A stretch of DNA of 64,000 nucleotides from NCBI GenBank assembly GCA_038210495.1, contig JBBQWR010000022.1, forward strand, positions 14,280 to 78,279. Direction: 5' to 3'. The position numbers and the translations under genes were made by a program. Each line of letters opens with the position of its first letter. Within the stretch, counting starts at the first letter, position 1. The stretch comes from JBBQWR01 sp038210495. GTDB taxonomy: Bacteria; Planctomycetota; Planctomycetia; Pirellulales; DATAWG01. Under the pieces are notes generated by a model. It worked only from the letters and a program-made list of their open reading frames with translations, made no database searches and was not told where the DNA came from. Positions 18,101-26,255 of this stretch are shown here, in pieces.

Positions 18101-19590
18101 CCGGCAGCGATCCGCAAAGCGACGCACCGCAATTTGCCGGATCGCCGTCCGATGCGGGCATTGGCGTCGGACGGCTGTCGCCAGCCGGCGGCGCGGGGGG
18201 CAATGGTCCTGGAGGTCCCGGTGGTGAAGGCCCGGGGGGAGACGGCAGCGGCCGGCGGTTTGGTTCCAGTGGTCTGCCCACACCCGCGCCGCTCGCAGGA
18301 GGCGCCGATGGCCCGATAACGACCTCTCTGCCGCAGTTCGGCCTGCCTAACCGGCGCGCGCTGGCCGATAGCGATAATTTACAAATCAGCTCCGGCCGAT
18401 TCTTGCAAAAACAAGCCGGCGGCGGCGGTGGGCCGAACGTCGCGGCCGATGCTCCCGCCCGAGCGCCGGCGCCGTCGTTCGTCGGCCGAGGCCTCAAGGG
18501 CCGCGGCAAGAACGGCGCGGGAGACGTGGCCGGTTCCGACGGCCGCACCGAAGCCACAATCGAGCTAGGACTAGCGTATCTGGCTCAAATGCAAAACGAC
18601 GACGGCAGTTGGAGTTTACACCGGTTTCCCGGCGCCACCGAGGCGGACATCGGAAATTTTCACTCCGACACGGCCGCCACGGGGCTCGCTCTGCTCGCCT
18701 TCTTGGGCGCAGGCTACGACCACTTCGACGACAAGTATCACGACACGGTACGCGGCGGCCTGGAGTATCTGCTCCGTCATCAACTGGCCAACGGCGATCT
18801 GTATGTGCCCATGGACGCTCAATCGAATCAATTTTCTCGACTCTACAGCCACGCCATTGCGTCGATCGCCCTGTGCGAGGCGCTGGGCATGACTGGGGAC
18901 CAAAAACTCAAACACGGCGCTCAGAAGGCGGTCGATTTCATCATCGCTTCGCAAAACAAGGAGCTGGGAGGTTGGCGGTATAAGCCGGGGCAAGATAGCG
19001 ACGTGTCGGTCACCGGTTGGCAGACCACCGCGCTCAAGAGCGGTGAGCTGGCCGGGCTAAACGTGCCCAAGGAAGCCTATGCGAAAGTCTCGCGGTTCTT
19101 GGACTACGCCCAAGCGTCCAAGCAGGACGGCTCGCGCTACGTCTATCGGCCGCAGGACCCCAATTCGCAGCGGCCCGAGGATGCTCGCCGGCCGACGATG
19201 ACGGCCGTGGCCCTCTTGCAGCGAATCTATCTGGGGTGGCGCCGCGACAATCCGGCCCTGCTGCGGGGCGCCGATTACATTCGGGCCAACTTGCCCAAGA
19301 CGAGCGACGTGTACGCCCGGGACACGTACTACTGGTATTATGCGACCCAAGTCATGTTCCAACTCAAGGGGGACTACTGGCAGGCCTGGAGCGACCGGCT
19401 GAATCCGTTGCTCATCAATAGCCAGACGCCAAATGGCCCGCTGGCCGGCAGTTGGGACCCCGGCGGCCGGATCCCGGACCGCTGGGGCGCGGTCGGCGGA
19501 CGAATCTATGTCACGACGATGAACCTCTTATCGCTCGAAGTCTACTTCCGCCACTTGCCGATCTACGAAACGCCTGGCGAAGGGAAATAG
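15190..19590 (+). CDS. Giant TonB-like membrane protein with C-terminal alpha/alpha toroid
   Basis: A 1466-residue inner-membrane protein with an extended periplasmic or surface part. Three hydrophobic helices lie at about 22-43, 56-75 and 84-104. The third contains LLSITLHLGV, matching the Ser-x3-His motif (Ser91, His95) by which TonB couples to ExbB/ExbD. A linker of ~1000 residues follows, Pro/Ala/Lys/Asp-rich to about 560 and then Gly/Ala/Ser-rich. Residues ~1118-1455 form a terpenoid-cyclase/prenyltransferase-like helical barrel with QW-type motifs QNDDGSW and QNKELGGWRY; no DXDD-type catalytic acid motif is evident, so it is probably structural or binding. A TonB C-terminal domain is absent. 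Start: ATG 15190, matching the TM layout. Its stop TAG is the first triplet of a family A repeat. TonB-like function is inferred from operon and motif. Confidence 0.82.
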   Translation: MNQSNLSARDPVQPRLGFDEQLWPIAIAFVLLCGCEVGWILAVCDFQTGELWRNGYVLLGGFVVFTTLICVTAIKLGVLRGRRLLLAALLSITLHLGVGMVAYKAQRSLFAPGPKNDVAVEKKLRDIDVLRDYQFTPSSPDRKREAHERPVDTIVTENRVPDLARLAPEQGNKAPAIKPDNMPAAEPKAPDLVAMIPDRKPIEAAPRRGDLDAKLTRQSSPIKNLPAAGPIAAPNQTTPTTVAGPIEAKSIPLGRQTFDPKVPRRADEVAIATMSPGLLQPGGPRSAPAPRADDHPSPSLTAGPALVKTILEPRAISRGDAPAAAAPAKIAIPDLSSLQPATGVGRQSAPGAIVGRAPSSTETPDAALMASAAPIRPAMNRPTSGGPATDTAAPRLTTGAPKRPAAPVADIAAAAVQNERSSTAGPLAPTPTAVTRGTTAAGAPSRPAAPDLTASAGAGGFGVTVAMAGPHPGKPQMSAGPSVDMKLPANGPAGLGAAGISGAGKSPIAAPVAGLPIAGPPGGIAGTPGSSASADSPAAGPARVGISKASGGPVGAGHGEGMDVGVAAAAPQPSVAMNLGSGGGLARRAGDGAGSSGGPAVGIGQPGGLARDASTSPATSGAVAFNPMSGNRVAGGGAAPGGGSLDTAATTGLRQSKISGPLGGGAGLGGSGTADVGANLPSLSVGIGGGTGGSAGNRRDNEQASIGLGIAGQQLPKSIGGAGGSGGVAAVVGGDLSSASAMSNGHGAGGAGGLGGSGEGPGGPIDSRATGAARTAPGAGIPAGAAVAGGTGGGDGPGGDGGNGGGGQIGAAQIGRPGAGRDGLPGGITGGVAGGLGSGIGRPGSATAGGLSGDVKAESPQLAAGTPTGSAIQGTGLGGVGPGGDGSGQQGPNVNIARQATGGLPSGAGSGSGGGNGDASGGDQGAGGVAMAIAGVGVGQIGRSGNGEGGPDINGTGLGAKLPRGPAGLSSGSDPQSDAPQFAGSPSDAGIGVGRLSPAGGAGGNGPGGPGGEGPGGDGSGRRFGSSGLPTPAPLAGGADGPITTSLPQFGLPNRRALADSDNLQISSGRFLQKQAGGGGGPNVAADAPARAPAPSFVGRGLKGRGKNGAGDVAGSDGRTEATIELGLAYLAQMQNDDGSWSLHRFPGATEADIGNFHSDTAATGLALLAFLGAGYDHFDDKYHDTVRGGLEYLLRHQLANGDLYVPMDAQSNQFSRLYSHAIASIALCEALGMTGDQKLKHGAQKAVDFIIASQNKELGGWRYKPGQDSDVSVTGWQTTALKSGELAGLNVPKEAYAKVSRFLDYAQASKQDGSRYVYRPQDPNSQRPEDARRPTMTAVALLQRIYLGWRRDNPALLRGADYIRANLPKTSDVYARDTYYWYYATQVMFQLKGDYWQAWSDRLNPLLINSQTPNGPLAGSWDPGGRIPDRWGAVGGRIYVTTMNLLSLEVYFRHLPIYETPGEGK

Positions 19591-19698
19591 CCGCGGCACG
19601 CGCCATCGACGGTTTAAGGCTATTCCGCTTGTTTTTCCGGTAGCGATGATTTCGTGGTTTAACCCGGCCATTTCGGGAACGCGGCTATTTAAACAAAG

Positions 19699-19729
19699 CG
19701 AGCCCGAAGCTAAATGCTTGGGCCCGCTC
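19699..19729 (-). terminator. Intrinsic terminator of the pilus-platform operon
   Basis: On the minus strand GCGGGCCCAAGC and GCTTCGGGCTCGC pair around an ATTTA loop and are followed by TTTGTTTAAAT. It lies 37 bp beyond the last gene of the minus-strand operon, in the convergent gap with the giant plus-strand gene. Confidence 0.6.
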
Positions 19730-19765
19730 AATCGTTCGCCCGTCGCCGTGTGGCGCCGTTTACTC

Positions 19766-21808
19766 TTACTTCGCCGCCGGGCCGGTCTTTTTGGGCGCCG
19801 GTCTGACGTCCTTCGGCGCTGGCTGGCCGAAGATGCCGCCGTTGTTGGGGCTGGCGCCGATTGGGCCGGCGCCTAGCGGCGTCGCCGCGTCGGCTGCGGC
19901 CTGCTTGTGGTATTTTTCCCACTCCTCGGCCACCGGCTTGTCGGCCGCCTGATTGACGACCGTCATCTTGATCGGCTTCCCCTTCGTGTCGAGCGTGAGC
20001 AGCAGCATTTCCGGTGGCTCGGCGATGCCGTCCAAGGGCTTGTCCAAACTGGCTGTGCCCCGCACGTCGACGAGCGCCGTGTCGGTGACGAAGTCGGTGG
20101 AGATCTCGCGCGTTTGCCGCTTGACCGGATCGAGCACGTCCTTGATGGCGACCTTGGTGAAGTTGGCGATGCCGCCCAGCTCCAACTCGATCGGGTCGAG
20201 CATGTCGATCGCGTCGATCTTATCCCACACGAGCGCGCTGACCTTGACTCTCGGCTCGGCGTTCTTGGGCGTCTTGACGATGCCGGTGGCCAGCAGTCGG
20301 GTGTCGGAGGGGGGCGCCGCCGGCTTCGATTTCTCGCTCCAGTCGGTCTCGCGGTACGGCTGCTTAGCCAAGTCGGGCGTGTCGAGGACTTCCGGATCCT
20401 TGCCGAAGTTCGGATTGCGGAGGACCATTTTCACGCGGTACTGATACGAATGGCCCGGCTCGACTTGAAAGTCCACGAACCGGAAGAGCAGATAGGGAAT
20501 CTGCTTGACCACGGCGCCGGGCAGATTGACCATATCGGGACCGATTTGTCGCCCTCGGCCCGGGATCGCCAGTGGCATTCGACCGCGGCCCGGCTGATTC
20601 GCCGGAGCGCTGTCGAAATCGTCCGCGGGCTTTTTGGCGTCCTCGGGCTGACCGTTCGGTCCCGCGACGGCTTCCTCCTCGGCCAGCGGGATTCGCGGAT
20701 GAGTCGCTTCGCGTCCCCAGTCGTGCAGCACGATCGGCGGCAACGGCCAGGTCATCCAGAGCGGACCCTTGAAATCGGGATCGACCACGTCGGCGCCCAC
20801 GCCCGACCAGTCGCCGATTTCCTGAAGTAGCTTGGCGAAGCCACGTCCCGGCTTGAGCGCGCTCATCACAAGTTCCGACCCGAGCGTTTGCCGGTCTTGC
20901 TTGATCTGATCCACGTCGCCGCAGTCGATCATCGTGACCGAGCCGTCGGTCAAGTCGGTCCGCTCGAGCTTCCACCACACATAGTTGGGCACGTCGGAAT
21001 CTTGCACGGCCATGCGGCCCTGGTCGGGACCACTACTGGCGTCCGCCATCTTTTGGGCGTTGCGGAATCGAGAGGCGTATTCCTTCCGCTGAAGCTCATC
21101 CGGAATGGCGCCGGTAATCACCATGTAGTATTTCGCTTCGGCCTGACCGGACGAGGGCGCGCCGGGCATGCCGTTCATGCCGGCCATTCCCGAACCGGCC
21201 GCGCCAGGGCCGAGGATAACTCCCGGGCCACGACCCGGTATTCCGCCAATGGGACCGGCCGCCGGCCCGGTGACCGGGGGCCGAGTTCTGATGGGGGGCG
21301 CCGCCTTGGCGGGAACTTCTTTCACTGGCGCTTTCGGATTGAGAGGATTCACCTGGGGCACAATTTGCTGAGGCAGGCCGCCGGCGCCCGTTGCCGACTC
21401 GACCAGCGCTCCGCGGCCGGGAGTCGCTTGCAGCTCGATGACGGGAAACAGCTTCGGATCGCTGCGCTTCTGGGCCGCCTCGAAAATATTCGGCCGAAAA
21501 ACCGGCTGCGGCAGATCGTAACCTTCTTGGGGAAGCGGTGCGAGTTCGGTTCGTTTGGTGAACGAGGCCATCAAGACGCCTTCGCCGGCCGGAGGCGCGG
21601 TGCTCCCTTCGGAAACGTTATGCAGGGCCTGATCGCTTTTGTCTTTGATGACTTTGGCCTGCAAATTGGCGGGCAGCGTTTCGCGCTGGAAGATCGAGAG
21701 CGTGAACCACGCCAGAATCAGCACGGCCAGGCCAACGACGATTTTCTCGCCGTGGTCGATGAAAAATCCCTTCACCGCTCCCATGTCCAGTTTCAGCTTC
21801 GCTTTCAT
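19766..21808 (-). CDS. Large single-pass membrane protein of pilus-platform operon
   Basis: A 680-residue protein, last of a three-gene operon behind pilM. A cytoplasmic basic/amphipathic start is followed by one membrane helix at ~22-40 (IVVGLAVLILAWFTLSIF) and a large periplasmic region. That region includes a Gly/Pro-rich linker (~175-220) and later beta-rich stretches (FRFVDFQVEPGHSYQYRVKMVLRNP, a fibronectin-like strand pattern). Position and topology suggest a PilO/PilP-like platform component, but I see no clear PilP or GspC domain. Start supported by AGGAGG eight bases upstream. The C-terminus is Pro/Ala/Lys-rich. Confidence 0.75.
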   Translation of the reverse strand: MKAKLKLDMGAVKGFFIDHGEKIVVGLAVLILAWFTLSIFQRETLPANLQAKVIKDKSDQALHNVSEGSTAPPAGEGVLMASFTKRTELAPLPQEGYDLPQPVFRPNIFEAAQKRSDPKLFPVIELQATPGRGALVESATGAGGLPQQIVPQVNPLNPKAPVKEVPAKAAPPIRTRPPVTGPAAGPIGGIPGRGPGVILGPGAAGSGMAGMNGMPGAPSSGQAEAKYYMVITGAIPDELQRKEYASRFRNAQKMADASSGPDQGRMAVQDSDVPNYVWWKLERTDLTDGSVTMIDCGDVDQIKQDRQTLGSELVMSALKPGRGFAKLLQEIGDWSGVGADVVDPDFKGPLWMTWPLPPIVLHDWGREATHPRIPLAEEEAVAGPNGQPEDAKKPADDFDSAPANQPGRGRMPLAIPGRGRQIGPDMVNLPGAVVKQIPYLLFRFVDFQVEPGHSYQYRVKMVLRNPNFGKDPEVLDTPDLAKQPYRETDWSEKSKPAAPPSDTRLLATGIVKTPKNAEPRVKVSALVWDKIDAIDMLDPIELELGGIANFTKVAIKDVLDPVKRQTREISTDFVTDTALVDVRGTASLDKPLDGIAEPPEMLLLTLDTKGKPIKMTVVNQAADKPVAEEWEKYHKQAAADAATPLGAGPIGASPNNGGIFGQPAPKDVRPAPKKTGPAAK

Positions 21809-21937
21809 AGCTTTGCCTCCTAGGTCTTCCCGGTTCCGGTCGGAAAAACGAGTGATGGTTGCCCCGGAGAAACTCTCTGTTCAGAAAAAAAGTGCTGCCG
21901 ATGCCCGAGTGACTTATTAAGCGGTTTTGTGCTTGCC

Positions 21938-23722
21938 TTATTTAGAGGCCGGCGCGGCGGTTGTTTCAGTCGTCGCAGGTGACGCCGAGCCACCACCAAC
22001 CGCTGTACCCTTGGCCGCTGGCGCAGTCGGGTCGGCGGTGCCCGTGACCGGAGGCGTCGCCGGTGTAGTTGCTCCTGCCGCCCCGGTCGCTGGCCCCGTC
22101 CGACCGGCGGGGGGCGTCGCGGGCGCAGTCGAGTCGATCGTGGGAGGCGCCGCCGCCGGCGAGGCGCCGGTCGCGGGAGTCGCTGCGGCTGGCGTCGCTG
22201 CGGCCGGGGTTGTCGCTACCGGTGTCGTCGCCGCGGGGGCGGCGCCCGGGGCGGGCGGCGCCGCGTCGGTCGCTGCGGGCATCCCGAGCTTCGCTACGTC
22301 CGGTGGGTTGATGATATACGCTACGCCGCGCAGCTCGAGCGTCATGTCGGATCCGGACGACGGCATCCCTTCACCGCCAGCGCCCGGCGGCCGTCGATGC
22401 TTCATGGGACCGACATCCGGCCGGCCCCCGATCGAGTCCGATGATTCGGCGTTGATTCGCACTTCGCGAAGCTCCAGTGGGACTTGCGATTTGCCGAATT
22501 CGGCGATCACGCGGTCGAATCGCGTGGGGTCGACCTGGAGCCGAATCTTGAATGCCATCAATTTGTATTCGGCAGCCTGTCTGGTCGCTAGCTCCGCCGC
22601 TCCGATCGGCTTGCCCGTGGCATCAACGTATCGGCCGTCTTTTAAGATCGATTCCAAATCGGTTCCGGCCGCGGTCGCCAAGCCGGGTCCTTGCGATCCG
22701 CCGGGAATATTGTTCGGCCCGCCGGGATAAGAGACCGGCCCGCGGATTCCGGGCGCCGGAGCGCCGCCGCCCCCTTCGCTATAAAGTTGCTGCCGGGGTG
22801 GCCGCTTGGCTTCGAGCAGCTGCGCCATCGAGCCGCCGCTGCCCAGGGGGCCGCCGGCGGGAATCCCGCTCACGGGCCCGGCCGCCAAATCGACCCTAGG
22901 ACGATGATAGACAACCCGATTCTCGCCTTCTCCCAGCGGATGCTTGCCGACCGCGTCGTAGCCGATCTGCACCTGATCGATTTGCCGGACGATCGATTCA
23001 TACGAATGCTGGGCCTGTTCGTTGGACCGGGCGAGGGATTGGAAAATCGCCTCCATGACCCACATCTCTTCCTGGGCGTAGCGAACGTCGAGTTCCGACG
23101 GAGTCGATTTCCAGTCGTAATTGATGTACTGCTGCTTTTGATCGGCGTCGTCCCAAATGACCTTGTGCGAGTCGTCGGATTCCGCCGGCGCATGAATTCC
23201 TGGCCCAGCCAGATGATGTCCGCCACGAACGGGGCTAGCTTCCGACTGACTGCCGGCGGTCCACTCCGCGTCGACGATTTTCGCCATTCGCGGCAGCATC
23301 GTGATCGTGATGAACTTCTGGTAACGCTCGCATAGGTCGGACAACTGTGGATTGGGCGTTCCTGGCGGACGACTGAAGACCGTGCGGAAATCGTCGCCGA
23401 GTTCCTTGTCTTTCGGCCATTGGAAGAATTTGGCCTCTTGCTGATACAGCTTCGACCAAGCGTCCAGGACGTCCTTGCGCTGTAGGTCGGTCTGTTGCTT
23501 GATGGCGCTCACCCAATGGTCGTTCGGATGATCGGCGCCGGCGATGAGCGGCGTGATCTGCCCCTCGGCGCTTTTGGCTTTGGACTTCTGATCGGCGAAG
23601 ACCTTTGAAAGCTTGCTGGCGCCGATGAAAAACATCAGGAAGGCCACGAGTACGGCCAGTCCGCAGCCGATCCAAAAATGCTGCTTCTTGGCGAAAGCGA
23701 GAAACTGCTTGACTTGATCCAT
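21938..23722 (-). CDS. Single-pass membrane protein, PilO-position, 594 aa
   Basis: Second gene of the operon. Residues 15-35 (FWIGCGLAVLVAFLMFFIGA) are the only membrane helix, followed by a coiled-coil-prone segment (KLSKVFADQKSKAKSAEGQI) as in PilO and GspM. The middle is soluble and mixed, with LRLQVDPTRFDRVIAEFGKSQVPLELREVRI at ~400-440 resembling the ferredoxin-like fold of PilO by strand order. The last ~100 residues are a low-complexity Pro/Ala/Thr tail. It would sit in the inner membrane next to the PilM-PilN fusion. Twice the usual PilO length. Family assignment by position and topology only. Confidence 0.7.
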   Translation of the reverse strand: MDQVKQFLAFAKKQHFWIGCGLAVLVAFLMFFIGASKLSKVFADQKSKAKSAEGQITPLIAGADHPNDHWVSAIKQQTDLQRKDVLDAWSKLYQQEAKFFQWPKDKELGDDFRTVFSRPPGTPNPQLSDLCERYQKFITITMLPRMAKIVDAEWTAGSQSEASPVRGGHHLAGPGIHAPAESDDSHKVIWDDADQKQQYINYDWKSTPSELDVRYAQEEMWVMEAIFQSLARSNEQAQHSYESIVRQIDQVQIGYDAVGKHPLGEGENRVVYHRPRVDLAAGPVSGIPAGGPLGSGGSMAQLLEAKRPPRQQLYSEGGGGAPAPGIRGPVSYPGGPNNIPGGSQGPGLATAAGTDLESILKDGRYVDATGKPIGAAELATRQAAEYKLMAFKIRLQVDPTRFDRVIAEFGKSQVPLELREVRINAESSDSIGGRPDVGPMKHRRPPGAGGEGMPSSGSDMTLELRGVAYIINPPDVAKLGMPAATDAAPPAPGAAPAATTPVATTPAAATPAAATPATGASPAAAPPTIDSTAPATPPAGRTGPATGAAGATTPATPPVTGTADPTAPAAKGTAVGGGSASPATTETTAAPASK

Positions 23723-23812
23723 GATTGAAACGCCTGCGGGCGGAAGTGTTTAGTTTTGGATGTCGAACTCAGAACGGCAACCGCTATTGAGCTATTTACC
23801 ATCGACGATTTA

Positions 23813-25957
23813 TCAGTTCGTCTTCGGCGCCTGAACCGGGCCTGCCAGCGCCGGCGGTTTCTCCCCCTCGGGGCCCTTGGGCTTTTCTTGCCGGCTACTA
23901 TACGGCGATTCTTTCCACGCGAATTGCAAGGTGAAATCGAACCGGAGCACTGAGATCTTGGCTTGGTCGCGCTCTTTCGCCCCCGGCCCCCCGTCGCGGC
24001 CGACATTGGGCTTCACTTTCGGCGCCTCTTCGTCGCGAATTCCGGGGATCGGAATTTCCTCCTCGTAGGGCTTCGTAGGCTTGAGCAACAAAGCATATGA
24101 AACTCCAAGCTGCTTTATCGGGACCTTAATTTTCGATTTACCATCGGTTGAGGGAATTTCGACGATTGAGTCCTCCAAATTCTTGAGCAGCGTTTTGCGG
24201 ACGTAATTCGAGCCTTCGTTGCCGACGTCCGCCTCGTTGTGATAGTGATGCCCGCGAATTTGGACGACCCAGCCTTCGCCCGTCGGTCCGCTGGCCGCCG
24301 CCGCGCCGGCTGCTGGACTTCCGGGCGCGGGCGCCGCGTCGGTCGGCGGGGCGCCCGCGGCCGGCGCCAATCCGGCGCTGACCGAAGCGTCGGCGTACCA
24401 ATCCTCGAGCTTGGAAAAATGCTCGCAGTCGATCGAATCCAAGTAAATTCGCTTACTGAGCACGACGCGCTGCCGAATGTCGGCCAGTTTGGCATTAGTG
24501 GCGTTGATCACTACGCCCGGCGGGTCCTGGGGAACGCACTCTCCGATGGCTTTGATGAGTTCGGGCCACAGCGTTCGCCGTTCGGAGACGGCCAGCAGTC
24601 GGTCGCCCGTTTCGCGAACGGCCGCGAAATCGGTTTTGGCTTTGTCGAAGTCGGCCTTGTACTTGGCGGCGGCGCCGCTCGCGCCGCTCGCTTTGGCGAC
24701 CGCTTCCTTGATGTCCGCCTCGGGCGCCGAAGCCCAGGCCCGCCAGTGACCGACAAAGCCCAGGCTACAACCCAGCAGCAGCGCCGCGACGGCGGCGACG
24801 GCCCAGGGTTTTTTCGCCCGAATTCGCCGGTCCTGCACGATTTCCGGCGGGATCAAATTGGTTCGCAGAGTCGATCGCTTGAGCCCTTGCAGGGCCAAGC
24901 CGTAGCAGACCCCGAACGAGAGCATATTTTCCTTGAACGACGGCGCGTTGACCACGCCTTGACCGCGCAGACCGCGGTACTCGGAGAGTTCGACGACTTC
25001 GTAGCCCAGGCTTTGGCCCAGATATTTTTGCAGTCCGCGGAGCTTCATCGCGTTGCCCAGCGGCACCACGCGCTTGATCTTGGCGTTGCGATCGACGCTT
25101 TGGAAAAAGCTGATCGAGCGTTGGACCTCGGTCACCAGATCGTTGAACACGGGCCGCATCGCGAGAAACACCGCCTTGGGGTCTTCGGCTTTCAGCGCGT
25201 TGCGCTTCAGATGCTCTGCCTTGGTGAACGTGAGCTTCAATTCCTTGGTCAATGCCCTGGTGAAGTGGCTGCCCCCCAACGGGATGTTTCGCTGCCAGAC
25301 CCGGTAGCCGTTGGTGATCACCAAGTCGGTCGTGTCGGTGCCGAGTGAGATCACGACTGTCGACTCGGGCCCTTGGTCTTTGCCCTCCGAATTGAGCGGC
25401 TTCAGGTCCGGCATCTGGTCGAAGACGACGAAGTTGTAGAGCGTCAGCGGGGCCAGTTGAATGAAGTCGACCTCGATGCCGGCTTCGCTAAACGGCCTGA
25501 GAGCCTTGAACACTTGCTCGCGTTTCATGGCGAACAGGCCGACTTCGGTTTCGAGCGCGAAGCCATCTTCCTCGCTTCCGCCGGCCATCTGCTGATAGTC
25601 CCACACGACGTCTTCCAACGCGAAGGGAATCTGCTGGCGAGCTTCGTACCGCACAATGTCGGGAATCTTTTTCGACTCGACGGGCGGCAGCTTAATGAAT
25701 CGGGCCAACCCGGCCTGACCGGGGACGGAGATCGCGATCCGATCGTCTTTCACTTTGTTGCGCGACAGGAACTGCGCGATCGCGTCGCGAACCAACTCGA
25801 CCGGATCGGCCTCGGGCTGGCTGAGAATCTTGGGATACTCGATGAAATCAAACGCATCGGCGGTGACTTTGTCGGAGTCTTCGTGCGGCGTGCAGCGCAA
25901 GGCCTTCAGCGCGCACTGACCGATATCGATACCCCACACCGCATTACTCTTCGCCAT
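23813..25957 (-). CDS. pilM: PilM-PilN fusion, type IV pilus/secretion inner-membrane platform
   Basis: A 714-residue protein. Residues 1-~350 are PilM, an actin-like ATPase fold: VWGIDIGQCALKAL at the start (phosphate 1), PPVESKKIPDIVRYEARQQIPF, STVVISLGTDTTDLVI (phosphate 2) and VVPLGNAMKLRGLQKYL (adenosine loop). A membrane helix at ~385-405 (VAAVAALLLGCSLGFVG) is preceded by NLIPPEIVQDRR, the classic PilN cytoplasmic motif, and followed by a periplasmic PilN-like domain with an Ala/Pro insertion. In most bacteria PilM and PilN are separate genes, the PilN N-terminus docking on PilM; here they are one chain. First gene of the operon; an AGGGA lies about ten bases upstream of the ATG. Confidence 0.88.
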   Translation of the reverse strand: MAKSNAVWGIDIGQCALKALRCTPHEDSDKVTADAFDFIEYPKILSQPEADPVELVRDAIAQFLSRNKVKDDRIAISVPGQAGLARFIKLPPVESKKIPDIVRYEARQQIPFALEDVVWDYQQMAGGSEEDGFALETEVGLFAMKREQVFKALRPFSEAGIEVDFIQLAPLTLYNFVVFDQMPDLKPLNSEGKDQGPESTVVISLGTDTTDLVITNGYRVWQRNIPLGGSHFTRALTKELKLTFTKAEHLKRNALKAEDPKAVFLAMRPVFNDLVTEVQRSISFFQSVDRNAKIKRVVPLGNAMKLRGLQKYLGQSLGYEVVELSEYRGLRGQGVVNAPSFKENMLSFGVCYGLALQGLKRSTLRTNLIPPEIVQDRRIRAKKPWAVAAVAALLLGCSLGFVGHWRAWASAPEADIKEAVAKASGASGAAAKYKADFDKAKTDFAAVRETGDRLLAVSERRTLWPELIKAIGECVPQDPPGVVINATNAKLADIRQRVVLSKRIYLDSIDCEHFSKLEDWYADASVSAGLAPAAGAPPTDAAPAPGSPAAGAAAASGPTGEGWVVQIRGHHYHNEADVGNEGSNYVRKTLLKNLEDSIVEIPSTDGKSKIKVPIKQLGVSYALLLKPTKPYEEEIPIPGIRDEEAPKVKPNVGRDGGPGAKERDQAKISVLRFDFTLQFAWKESPYSSRQEKPKGPEGEKPPALAGPVQAPKTN

Positions 25958-26109
25958 GCCAGTGGTCCCTATTGCGTACCGCCGCGAGCGGCGCGTTTCG
26001 CCAGTTCGACCGCGAATGGGTCGTGCAGAAATCGAGGCAAATCGCAGATCGCGCTATACTCTAATCTATCGACGGAGCGAAGCGTCTGTCAAATAAATAG
26101 TCGGTGCGA

Positions 26110-26230
26110 TTAGCGACTGTTAGGTGGCCTGCGCTCGCCCCGATGGGAAGCCCCCATAGCCTGTTCTCGAGGTCGAAACCAGTCTCCGGGGCTTCGGCGA
26201 GTACGCCTCCAGCCCCGGCCACCCGGAGTA
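26110..26230. repeat. Dispersed repeat, family C
   Basis: CTCCGGGGCTTCGGCGAGTA followed by CGCCTCCAGCCCCGGCCACC forms an imperfect hairpin (GGGGCTT..GCCCC) and matches copies at 7137, 35088 and 63834. It occupies the space before the start of pilM and after the end of the deiminase gene. Confidence 0.7.
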
Positions 26231-26255
26231 TTGTTAGCATTTCCAAACCCACCGC

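Noticed and set aside
15514..18557. Several long minus-strand frames inside the giant gene
   Set aside because: They mirror the Gly/Ala/Pro codon bias of the plus-strand gene, translate to Arg/Pro/Ala-rich chains without motifs, and have no ribosome-binding site.
24239..25348. 369-codon plus-strand frame opposite pilM
   Set aside because: It is antisense to a well-supported protein and its product has no domain, signal or start context.
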